From JANNXQ01 sp038238555 (GTDB lineage: Bacteria; Verrucomicrobiota; Verrucomicrobiia; Chthoniobacterales; Chthoniobacteraceae): a stretch of DNA of 64,000 nucleotides. The notes beneath the pieces were generated by a model. The model saw nothing but the letters and a program-made list of their open reading frames with translations. It was not told the DNA's origin and ran no database searches. How positions within the stretch are numbered: the first letter of the stretch is position 1; every line of letters starts with the position of its first letter. The stretch covers positions 1 to 64,000 of the forward strand of contig JBBRXP010000002.1 of assembly GCA_038238555.1 (NCBI GenBank). Direction: 5' to 3'. Positions 24,654 through 32,214 of this stretch are shown piece after piece. The translations under genes and the position numbers were made by a program.

Positions 24654-26564
24654 TCATGGGGTTTCGGATGACTTGGCCTTCGGTGACGCGGGCAGCAGCA
24701 GCTCGCTGAAGTCGCGGTGCACGAGATTGTCGGCGCGGCCGTTCGCGGTGAACTCGTTGACCTGGACCATTTTTCCGGAGTGAAACCAGACGCCCATGAG
24801 TTCGCCTTTCCTGGCGATCATGGGGATGGCATTCGTGTCGGCGGCTTTGCCGGAGCGCGTGAGGGTGAACCAGCCTTTGTCGGGACCCTCGAAGGTGCGG
24901 ACCCAGTATTCGCGTTCGTTGGAGAAGACGAGATCGTCGTCGCCATCGGCGTCGAGGTCCACGAAACGCAGGCCTTGGTCCGCGCCGTTTGCATCCACGA
25001 CGCAGGCGCGAGCGGGCAGGGCGAAAGGCGCAGGCTGCCAGCGTGAGGCGGCCGAATCCCAGAGGAACACGGCGTTCTGCGTGTCGTTGTTCACGATGAG
25101 ATCGGAGTAACCGTCGCCATTCAAATCGCGGAAGCGCGCGCCGCGATCCACGCCGTCGCGCGCGGTGAGCAGCGCTGTGCCGTCGGCTTCGGAGGGCAGC
25201 GCGATCTTCTGCGCGATCCACTGGTTGTTCTCGAAATGCCACACGCCTCGCTGCTGCGCGGTGGCGATGGCGAGTCCGGCGCGGCCATCGGGCGCGGCGG
25301 TGAAGAAGCGCGCATCGGTGACGAGCGCGACGGGCAGCGGAGTTTCGCGCCAGCGTTTTTCCCTGGGCTGCCAGATGCGGGTGAGCTGGCGCTGCGAGTT
25401 GCCGATGACGACATCGAGGAAGCCGTCGCCATTCACGTCGAGCAAGCGCACGCCGTTGTCCGCGCCGCTGGCGGAACGCAGCGGCGTGCCGGCGAGCGCG
25501 TTCTTCGTGAGGCGTTCGAGGATTTCGCGGCAGTTGAGAAACTTCACGCGCTTGCCGTAAGTGCGGTCCGCGTAGTCCACGAGTCCGGCGATGCTCTCCG
25601 GCAGGCTGTAGCCGTGTGGATGAAAGCAGATAGTGTGGAGGCCCTGCTTGATGACGGTGACATTGAGCGCGCGCTGCCAGTCCTCCAGCACGCGCGGGCT
25701 GCCCATGCCGTAGGCGTGGACGCCGTGCGCATCGCCGGGCATCACGGGAGGCAGCTCCCAGAGCAGGCCGTTGATGACGTAGGGATACGGGTAGTTGATG
25801 ACGCAGTTGACGAAGTGCTTCGTGAACGGAATGCCGGTGACGAAGCGGCCGAAGCGTTCGCGCCCCTCCGCATCGAGCACGAGTTCGCGCGGCAGTGAAG
25901 CATCCGCGGAGGTGAGGACGGTGAAGATGCTGCTGTCCATCGCGAGGAAATCACCGGCGCTGGTCTTGCGCGGAAAAATCTCGGAGTAAAAACGCGGCGA
26001 GGTGGTGTTGCGCGCATCGCAGCCGGGCATTCGCCACGCCACCGGCGGCGTGCCGAGAGCGGCGCTGAGCCCAGCCACGCAATCGGTGAAATCGCGAATG
26101 CACCAGCCGAGGCTGTCCCCGCCCATGGCCGACGGGTCGGTGCGGAAATACGGCACGGCATGGGTGAAGGTGTGCGCCTCGATGGAAAGCCCCTCCTTCA
26201 ACATGCGCTGAAACCACGGGTCATCCGCCTGCGCCTGCAGCGTGTAGATGGAAATGGGCGCGCGTCCATCGATGCGCTGGAGCCGCTCAATCGCGGACTG
26301 AAGGAACTGGTAATAAAACTGCGGCGACTTCGCATAGCTCATCAAGCGGAAGGCCGGATCGAGCCGGCCCATGTCATCGATGGAGAGCTGCACGACGGCG
26401 TCCACGCCGTCCTCGCCCACCCACATCGGCGTCGTCAGCTTCGCCGAGCCGAGGCCGGGATAATACGGATCGCGTTCGTCGAGATAAGCGAAGCGCGAGC
26501 CCGCTCCCTCATTGGCCAATGCGGGAAGGACGAAGGCGAGCAGTAGCAGCAGGACACGTTTCAT
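24654..26564 (-). CDS. Polysaccharide-deacetylase-like protein with VCBS/FG-GAP repeats
   Basis: This 636-residue secreted protein begins MKRVLLLLLAFVLPALANEG. The first 400 residues look like a polysaccharide deacetylase-type (NodB-like) barrel: VVQLSIDDMGRL provides the metal-binding D-D, GLSIEAHTFTHAVPYF an H-x-x-x-H, and ICFHPHG a catalytic His. The last 240 residues are calcium-binding FG-GAP/VCBS blades, e.g. LLDVNGDGFLDVVIGNSQRQ, FRDLNGDGYSDLIVNN, and FVDLDADGDDDLVFSN. It may act on surface or plant polysaccharides. The frame continues open upstream to 27209; the start was set at the signal peptide. Confidence 0.75.
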   Translation of the reverse strand: MKRVLLLLLAFVLPALANEGAGSRFAYLDERDPYYPGLGSAKLTTPMWVGEDGVDAVVQLSIDDMGRLDPAFRLMSYAKSPQFYYQFLQSAIERLQRIDGRAPISIYTLQAQADDPWFQRMLKEGLSIEAHTFTHAVPYFRTDPSAMGGDSLGWCIRDFTDCVAGLSAALGTPPVAWRMPGCDARNTTSPRFYSEIFPRKTSAGDFLAMDSSIFTVLTSADASLPRELVLDAEGRERFGRFVTGIPFTKHFVNCVINYPYPYVINGLLWELPPVMPGDAHGVHAYGMGSPRVLEDWQRALNVTVIKQGLHTICFHPHGYSLPESIAGLVDYADRTYGKRVKFLNCREILERLTKNALAGTPLRSASGADNGVRLLDVNGDGFLDVVIGNSQRQLTRIWQPREKRWRETPLPVALVTDARFFTAAPDGRAGLAIATAQQRGVWHFENNQWIAQKIALPSEADGTALLTARDGVDRGARFRDLNGDGYSDLIVNNDTQNAVFLWDSAASRWQPAPFALPARACVVDANGADQGLRFVDLDADGDDDLVFSNEREYWVRTFEGPDKGWFTLTRSGKAADTNAIPMIARKGELMGVWFHSGKMVQVNEFTANGRADNLVHRDFSELLLPASPKAKSSETP

Positions 26565-26954
26565 TGCGGACAAATCATGCGTTGATGGTCCGGAGGGCCA
26601 ATGGAAATTAGATGGTCGTGAAAACCACTTGATGGTCGCCTTCGCCGAGAGCGCCGCGCTCGCGCCGTGGCGGGCGAACAACTTCTGCAATTCCGCGAGC
26701 AGCGGTTCAACCGCGACCTCCGGGATCACGTCGCCTTTGATCTTCAACTCGAAGGACTGCTTGAAATACCGGGCCGCGTGCTCACCCGCGAGCCGTCCGA
26801 TGGCGGGCCCATCGCTGGTGCCGCGGTAGGAGTTTTTCATTCGTGGAAAAATCACGTCTCCCGCGCAGTCATCATTTTCGTGCGGGTGAAAGCGAACGCG
26901 CCTTCGCCATGCGGAGCATTGCCGTCGGAGAAAGCCGATGCTACTCCTTGCCGT
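26565..26954. other. Intergenic region with protein-like minus-strand frame
   Basis: The minus strand from ATG 26840 reads MKNSYRGTSDGPAIGRLAGE, then HAARYFKQSFELKIKGDVIP and continues without a stop into the deacetylase-like gene. It has protein-like composition, but no family is recognised and it is not needed for the downstream signal peptide. It may be a gene relic fused in frame by deletion. The rest of the gap (26841-26954) shows nothing definite. Confidence 0.35.
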
Positions 26955-27152
26955 ATGAGCACGCTCGTTGAAATCGAAACCGCCGCCGACTCGCTGCCCA
27001 GCGAGCAAAAGGAAGAACTGCTCCGCTTCCTCGCCATGCGCTTGCGCAAAGAGCGCACGCTGCCCAAGCCGCGCATCTATTCCGAGGAAGAACTGGCCTT
27101 GATGATCGCAGAGGATGAGGCGGATGGGGAACGCTTCCGGCAGAGCCGGTGA
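26955..27152 (+). CDS. Antitoxin of a PIN-type toxin-antitoxin pair
   Basis: This 65-residue protein reads MSTLVEIETAADSLPSEQKE, then ELLRFLAMRLRKERTLPKPR and ends EEELALMIAEDEADGERFR. The mid-part is a helix of the kind seen in small antitoxins paired with PIN toxins (cyanobacterial and Verrucomicrobial DUF-type), and the acidic C-terminus is suited to cover the toxin. The stop TGA overlaps the GTG start of the PIN gene (27149-27152), typical of coupled TA operons. A relic of a related gene lies at 21.9 kb. Confidence 0.75.
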   Translation: MSTLVEIETAADSLPSEQKEELLRFLAMRLRKERTLPKPRIYSEEELALMIAEDEADGERFRQSR

Positions 27153-27568
27153 AGCTATTTCTCGATAGCAACGTCGCCCTCGCCGCCAGCCTTTCCGCCA
27201 CCGGCGCATCGCGCCAAGTCTTCAATCTCGCCGCCGCGCAAGCCTGGTCGCTCATCATTTCGCCGTGGGTGCTGCGCGAGGTGCGCGACAACCTCGCCAA
27301 CAAACCGCCCGACGCCACCCGCGCATGGCTCGCGTTGCGCGCAAAGGGCATCGTTGAAGACGACGAACTCACCTTCGACTGGCCGCTCGTCTTCGATGTC
27401 ACCAAGGACAAACCCGTCCTCTGCACCGCCCTCGCCTGCGCCGACGTGTTGCTCACACTCGACCGCCGCGATTTTCAGACTCTTCTCGGTAACGCTGTCT
27501 ATGGTCTGCGGATCGAAACTCCCGGCGAATTCCTCCGCACCGAGCGAGAGGCGGGGCGATTGAGTTAG
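27149..27568 (+). CDS. PIN-domain toxin
   Basis: This 139-residue protein begins MKLFLDSNVALAASLSATGA with the first metal-binding Asp at D6. ISPWVLREVRDNL gives the conserved E at about 46-52. LCTALACADVLLTLDRRDFQ holds the remaining acidic residues. It is a PIN ribonuclease, probably the toxic partner of the preceding 65-residue protein. The start is GTG at 27149, sharing four bases with the antitoxin stop. No transmembrane segment is present. Confidence 0.85.
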   Translation: MKLFLDSNVALAASLSATGASRQVFNLAAAQAWSLIISPWVLREVRDNLANKPPDATRAWLALRAKGIVEDDELTFDWPLVFDVTKDKPVLCTALACADVLLTLDRRDFQTLLGNAVYGLRIETPGEFLRTEREAGRLS

Positions 27569-27584
27569 GGGGATGTTACTGCTC

Positions 27585-27702
27585 ACCGATTGCCCGCGCA
27601 GAAACTGCGCAACTCGAGGCGGAAGGCTGGCGGGTCGTCTCGCCCGCCCTCGGCGAAACCACTGCTGTGCTCCGTGAAGATCCGCCGGACTCGCGCTGAG
27701 AT
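27585..27702 (+). pseudogene. Short unidentified coding relic
   Basis: Between the PIN gene and the methyltransferase the plus strand reads ETAQLEAEGWRVVSPALGET and then TAVLREDPPDSR and a stop. The composition is protein-like, but there is no start and no family is recognised. It is probably the tail of a deleted gene. Confidence 0.3.
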
Positions 27703-27759
27703 GCCATGACGCTTGCGCCGCGCGATCTCGCCTGCCAACTTCCCGCCGCATTTCAAAGC

Positions 27760-28869
27760 ATGAAGAACCGTCCCAGTCCTCAAAAAAAGTCTATCATCGC
27801 AGCCACTGCCGTTGACCTCTTTTGCGGAGCGGGCGGGCTAACGCGAGGGCTGCTCGATGCCGGGATTTCCGTCACCGCCGGCTACGACACCGATGACGCG
27901 TGCGACTACGCCTACGAGAAAAACAACAAGCCCGCGAAGTTCAAAAAAGAAAGCGTCGCCGACCTCACGGGCGAGAAACTCGCGGTCCACTACCCGGCGG
28001 GACACACCCGCATTTTGGTTGGGTGCGCCCCTTGTCAGACGTTCTCCAAATACACGCAGGGCCTCGACAATACCGACGACCCGAAATGGGGCCTGCTCAA
28101 TGAATTTGCCCGCCTCGTCCACGAACTGAAGCCCGACATCGTGAGCATGGAGAACGTTCCGGAAGTTCAGCGCCACGCCATCTTCGACGAATTCCTCGCC
28201 ATCCTCGCCGACGAAGGTTTTCACTTCACGGAAAAAGAGGAAAAGCGCGTCGTCTATTGCCCGGACTACGGCATCCCCCAGCACCGCCGCCGCCTCGTAA
28301 TTATCGCCTCAAAACTCGGCCCCATCGAACTGATCCCGCCCACGCACAAGCCTAGCAACTACCGCAATGTCGCTGATGTGCTGCGTGGTCTTCCCGCTCT
28401 CGGCGCCGGCGAGGAATGCCCCACCGACCCACTGCATCGCACCAGTCGTCTCTCCCCCCTCAATCTCCGCCGGATTCTCCACTCGAAACCCGGTCGCACT
28501 TGGCGCGATTGGCCCCCGGAAATCGTCGCTAGCTGCCACAAGGTAAAATCCGGCAAGACCTACCCCGGCGTCTACGGCCGCATGGAATGGGACAAACCCT
28601 CACCCACCATCACGACGCAATTCTTCGGCTTCGGCAACGGACGGTTCGGCCACCCAGAACAGGATCGCGCTATCTCTCTCCGAGAAGGAGCGACTCTTCA
28701 ATCCTTCCCAAAGAACTATCAGTTCGTAAAACGAGGCAACGATTACTGCTTTAAGACCGTTGGACGGATGATTGGAAATGCGGTTCCGGTTAGACTTGGG
28801 GAAGTCGTAGGGAAGACAATCAGACGCCACTTGGAGGAGTATGAAACAGAAAAACCAATTCACGTTTGA
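27760..28869 (+). CDS. DNA (cytosine-5-)-methyltransferase
   Basis: This 369-residue enzyme has all main C5-methyltransferase motifs: motif I AVDLFCGAGGLTRGLLDAG (about 17-35) for SAM binding, motif IV GCAPCQTFS with the catalytic C92, motif VI MENVPEV (E131-N-V), motif VIII IPQHRRRL (Q174 to L179) and motif X near the end (MIGNAVPVRLGEVV). A short target-recognition region lies between VIII and X. Start chosen at ATG 27760. It ends 29 bases inside the GHKL ATPase gene, forming an operon with it and the Vsr-type nuclease. It probably marks host DNA for that system; the target sequence is unknown. Confidence 0.93.
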   Translation: MKNRPSPQKKSIIAATAVDLFCGAGGLTRGLLDAGISVTAGYDTDDACDYAYEKNNKPAKFKKESVADLTGEKLAVHYPAGHTRILVGCAPCQTFSKYTQGLDNTDDPKWGLLNEFARLVHELKPDIVSMENVPEVQRHAIFDEFLAILADEGFHFTEKEEKRVVYCPDYGIPQHRRRLVIIASKLGPIELIPPTHKPSNYRNVADVLRGLPALGAGEECPTDPLHRTSRLSPLNLRRILHSKPGRTWRDWPPEIVASCHKVKSGKTYPGVYGRMEWDKPSPTITTQFFGFGNGRFGHPEQDRAISLREGATLQSFPKNYQFVKRGNDYCFKTVGRMIGNAVPVRLGEVVGKTIRRHLEEYETEKPIHV

Positions 28870-30506
28870 GATCTCTCTCAGCGTCTTGAACCATTTGGGG
28901 AGAAGCTTGTATCGCAGCTTCGCGACCGTCCTTGGCGAGGCCATTTCAAACGCTTGGGATGCGGACGCGCGGAACGTGTGGATTTACCTCGACCCGGACA
29001 AGAACGGATTTTGGATTAAGGACGACGGAGGCGGCATGACCGTCCGACGACTTTCAGAACAAGTTTCTGAAGATTGGATATTCCAAAAGGAAGAGTGGAA
29101 AAAGCCGCTCCAAGAAAGGCCGGCCGTTCATCGGGAGGAAGGGAATCGGTAAGCTCGCGCTGCTGTCATGCGCAGAGCGGATCAACGTAGTCTCAAAGAC
29201 AAAGGGCGGTAATTACGCTGGTGGAGCCATCGACAATTCCAAGCTGGACGAAGCGATAACCGATGACCTGACTCCGCAGGAATACCCATTGGCTTCGGTG
29301 GACATGGCAGCGTTCTCCAAACATACGAAAGGGCACCAACACGGGACAATAATCCGGTTTGAAAACCTCAAAGATGGCGTAAAGCGCAGCTTCGACTTCT
29401 TGAGCAAGATCATCGCGCTCTATTTCCGTTTTTCACTGCTCGACAAGTCTTTCAAAATCTTCCTGGACGACGAACAAATCACGCACAAGCACTTGAATGA
29501 CCTCGCGGAGAAAACGGAGTTCCTCTGGAAGATTGGTGATTGCGAAGACCCTTATGTTGCAGCCTTGGAAAAAGCGTTCTCCAAAGAGCAAGACCGGCAT
29601 GAGATAAAGCCCATTAAGCTTGCCGGCATCACTGGCTTTATTGCATCGGTCAAACTACCAAGAGACCTGAAAGTTATGACCACCGATGAACGCGTGGGCA
29701 TTGACCTATTCGTGAACGGGCGCTTGCGCGAACGGGACATCCTGAAGCACATCCCCACAGCGAGAGTTGTGGAGAACTATTTGTATGGGCAAGTCCACTT
29801 CAATGGCCTCGACGACAAAGACGACCGTTTCACAAGCAGTCGTGAAGGGATTGTCGCCGATGACCCCAAATACCAAGAATTCCTCGAGAGTTTTCGAAAA
29901 ACCCTTTTGGTGATTGTTGCGGACTGGGATGTGTGGCGGAGAAAACACCGAGAGGATGGCGACCCGGAAAACGAGAGTATCTCAACAACTCAAAGGGCTT
30001 CGATTGGCCTGTATAACGCGGTTGCGAAGGGATACGAATCTGCGAAACGGACGAAAGCGACTGACAAGGTGGATGGTTGGGTGAATGATCTGGGTGCGGA
30101 CGCGGCGTTCAACTTTGAATCTTATGCCGAGTGCTTCGTCTCGGAAAATCTGGTCCGCAGATACATCCAAGAGAAAGGTGTTCCGTTGTCCAAGGAAGCG
30201 CAGGGCACGGTTGAGAAGTGGAAAGGCAGAGAGACGGACAGCAAGAAAAAAGGCAACATCAGCATCGAAATCCGCCGGGGGCGAGACGACCTAAGCTACC
30301 TGTCGATGGACGATTTGGCGAACCTCGTCGATAAGTTAGATAAGAATAGGGAAGCATGCCTTTCCCGGGATGCCGATGAGTTTAAGCCAATTAGAGACGC
30401 GCTAGCGCACACAGCGTTACTGACCGACGAAGCGAAGAAGAAATTGGCGACCGTCCGCGAAAACATCAAAGCGCGGGTGAAAAGCCTCCTTACTCCAGGA
30501 AAGTAG
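28841..30506 (+). pseudogene. GHKL (HSP90/MutL/MORC-like) ATPase, one-base frameshift
   Basis: A strong Shine-Dalgarno (GGAGG) precedes ATG 28841. The first frame carries the GHKL N-box LGEAISNAWDADARNVWIYL (E33, N37, D40) and G1 box KDDGGGM (61-66). After MT the sense moves one base at about 29042: frame TCC from 29043 reads SDDFQNKFLKIGYSKRKSGK, then GRPFIGRKGIGKLALLSCAE, the G2-box lid, and runs to a stop at 30504-30506. Removing one base gives an uninterrupted protein of 554 residues. The C-terminal part is helical with no known nuclease. GC is visibly lower than in flanking genes, suggesting transfer. The shift could be a true mutation or a sequencing error. Confidence 0.85.
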
Positions 30507-30551
30507 GAAGCGTCGCCTCGGTTGGCCGAACTTCTTGCTGGAGATGACCGA

Positions 30552-30965
30552 ATGCCTGACCACCTGACGCCGGAGCAGCGTTCGCGGGCGATGAAGCGCG
30601 TGAAGCTGAAGAACGGGTCGCTGGAAAAGCTCGTGCAGCAAGATCTGCGGGCGCGGGGGCTGCGTTTCAGGTGTCATGTGCGCACATTGCCGGGTCGGCC
30701 CGACATCGTTTTCCCGCGCGAGCGGGTTGCGGTGTTTGTGGATGGCGATTTCTGGCACGGCTGGCGGCTCCCCGCGTGGGAACACAAGCTTTCGGCCTTC
30801 TGGCGCGACAAGCTCCACGCCAACCGCGCCCGCGACCTTCGCAACTTCCGCAAACTCCGCTCCCTCGGCTGGCGAGTCGTGCGCCTCTGGCAGCATCAAG
30901 TGAAGAGGGACTTGAACAGTTGTGTCTCCCTCATCGAAGACGCTCTTGGTGGAGTCATCGCATGA
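30552..30965 (+). CDS. Vsr-type (very short patch repair-like) endonuclease
   Basis: This 137-residue protein reads MPDHLTPEQRSRAMKRVKLK at the start, the standard Vsr opening. LPGRPDIVFPRERVAVFVDG and DFWHGW supply the catalytic-site region, with D51 and H69 at the positions of the key residues in E. coli Vsr. H64 of the E. coli protein is D64 here, and the cysteine and histidine zinc ligands of that protein (C66, H71, C73) are absent. It is therefore a zinc-less Vsr-like nuclease. ATG 30552 has GGAG 8 bases upstream. It is the third gene of the methyltransferase/ATPase operon and is the likely cleavage subunit. Confidence 0.88.
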   Translation: MPDHLTPEQRSRAMKRVKLKNGSLEKLVQQDLRARGLRFRCHVRTLPGRPDIVFPRERVAVFVDGDFWHGWRLPAWEHKLSAFWRDKLHANRARDLRNFRKLRSLGWRVVRLWQHQVKRDLNSCVSLIEDALGGVIA

Positions 30966-31032
30966 TTTCCCGCGCCCCATCCGGGGCGCATGACTTGTGG
31001 GGTGCGGGTTTCGGGGGTGGCGCTGCGCTTTA

Positions 31033-31064
31033 CCACCGGCTAATTTCCATCAAGCCTCCGGCTT
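31033..31064. repeat. Two-hairpin repeat, copy A (decayed first hairpin)
   Basis: Sequence CCACCGG-CTAATTTCC at 31033-31048 matches the second half of the first hairpin and the linker of copies B and C. It is followed by stem AAGCC (31052-31056), loop TCC and GGCTT (31060-31064). The left arm of the first hairpin is degraded. This copy directly abuts a ClpA/B gene relic. Confidence 0.65.
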
Positions 31065-31071
31065 CGGGAGG

Positions 31072-31221
31072 TGTAAGACGGGCATCGTCGAGGGGCTGGC
31101 CCAGCGGATCGCAGCGCGGGAGTGCCCGGAGTTTCTGCGCGAGGCGCGGATCGTGGAGATTTCCATGTCCGCGCTCATCGCCGGCGCGCACTTCTTTTCG
31201 GTGAACCGGATACGAAGGTGA
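31072..31221 (+). pseudogene. ClpA/ClpB ATPase relic
   Basis: The plus strand reads CKTGIVEGLAQRIAARECPE and then FLREARIVEISMSALIAGAH. This matches the segment after the Walker A motif of Clp AAA+ unfoldases (G-K-T-x-I-V-E-G-L-A-Q-R-I and A-L-I-A-G). After AGAHFF a shift of frame gives EPDTKVKEV, matching the normal G-E-F-E-x-K-V-K-E-V block. Only about 50 codons remain, flanked upstream by a two-hairpin repeat. It is a dead fragment. Confidence 0.65.
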
Positions 31222-31266
31222 AAGAAGTGGACGCTTTTAGTCCACTTTCTATACTTTCGACTCCAC

Positions 31267-32214
31267 ATGGACGCTGCTGCCTCCATTTCCGATTATGTCG
31301 AATCGCTCCAGCGCCGGGGCCGATATGCCTTCACTCGCGCCGAAGCGGCGGCGGTTCTCTCGCTTTCCGAAACAGCACTCACCAAGGGTTTCCAGCGGCT
31401 CACTCGCAAGGGTCGCGTGCGGATGTTGCGGCGGGGCTTTTACGTCATCATCCCGGTCGAGTATTCGCCCACGGGGATGATTCCCACGGATTGGTTCATC
31501 GCCGAGCTGATGCAGTTTCTCGATCTGCCCTACTACATCGGCGTGCTCAGCGCGGCGGCTCTGCATGGCGCGGCGCATCAGCAGGCGCAGGAATTTCATG
31601 TCGTCGTGCCGCGGCCGGAACTGCCCGTGCGCCAGCCTGCGGTGACGATTCGCTTTTTCCGCCACGCTGCGATGAACACGACGCCGACTGAATCCATAAA
31701 AGGCTACACGGGGATGCTGCCCGTCTCGACACCGGCGGCCACGGCGCTCGACTTGGTGCGTTTCGCGCCGCGCATCGGCGGCCTGGACGCGGTGCTCACG
31801 GTGCTCACCGAACTCGCGGAAAAGCTCACGCCGGAAAGTGTGCTCGCCGCCGCGCAGGCTGAATCCGAACTCGCGCAAGCGCAGCGGCTCGGCTGGTTGC
31901 TGGAGCGTGCGGGCTGCCCGCAAATTGCGGAGCCGCTCGCCGCGTGGCTCGCTGCCAGCCCACGGCACAAAGTGCGGCTCGATCCCCGGCGTCCCGCGCT
32001 CGGTGCGCGCAAGGACTCGCGCTGGCAGGTCGTCGTGAATGCCGACCCGCGAAGGAGCCATCATCACCGAATGGCGGACGCACAGCCCGTGGACGAGCGG
32101 CGCGCGTTCGCAGTCGAGACGCGCTGGTTCACGGGCGCGTGCGACATTCCCACCTACGCGCTCGACGAACTGCTCGGGACGAAGCAAGGCGCGGCGCATC
32201 ACTTGAGACTGTAG
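31267..32214 (+). CDS. AbiEi-type antitoxin, 3' end fused to AbiEii remnant
   Basis: This is a 315-residue frame. The N-terminus has the winged-helix pattern of AbiEi (AFTRAEAAAVLSLSETALTK and GRVRMLRRGFYVIIPVEY), followed by the AbiEi core (LPYYIGVLSAAALHGAAHQQ, then EFHVVVP). AbiEi represses its own operon and neutralises the AbiEii nucleotidyltransferase toxin. The natural end should come soon after DSRWQVVVNAD. Instead the frame runs on and from V283 reads VETRWFTGACDIPTYALDEL, which is AbiEii sequence. The antitoxin domain itself seems complete, so it may still be expressed. The last 16 bases overlap the convergent dehydrogenase gene. Confidence 0.75.
   Translation: MDAAASISDYVESLQRRGRYAFTRAEAAAVLSLSETALTKGFQRLTRKGRVRMLRRGFYVIIPVEYSPTGMIPTDWFIAELMQFLDLPYYIGVLSAAALHGAAHQQAQEFHVVVPRPELPVRQPAVTIRFFRHAAMNTTPTESIKGYTGMLPVSTPAATALDLVRFAPRIGGLDAVLTVLTELAEKLTPESVLAAAQAESELAQAQRLGWLLERAGCPQIAEPLAAWLAASPRHKVRLDPRRPALGARKDSRWQVVVNADPRRSHHHRMADAQPVDERRAFAVETRWFTGACDIPTYALDELLGTKQGAAHHLRL
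32039..32196 (+). pseudogene. AbiEii nucleotidyltransferase toxin, internally deleted
   Basis: ATG 32039 opens a frame that reads MPTREGAIITEWRTHSPWTS, the typical beginning of AbiEii (I-x-x-W-R-x-x-A-P-W). Its nucleotidyltransferase core is absent. About 70 bases later the neighbouring AbiEi frame carries ETRWFTGACDIPTYALDELL followed by GTK, a segment from the middle or C-terminal part of AbiEii, then the sequence ends. Several hundred bases have been lost, removing the G-S-x-x-D catalytic motif. The toxin is inactive. Confidence 0.65.

Noticed and set aside
32199..32214. Overlap of convergent AbiEi and dehydrogenase genes as a regulatory antisense region
   Set aside because: The overlap is explained by loss of the natural AbiEi stop; no independent evidence for regulation.
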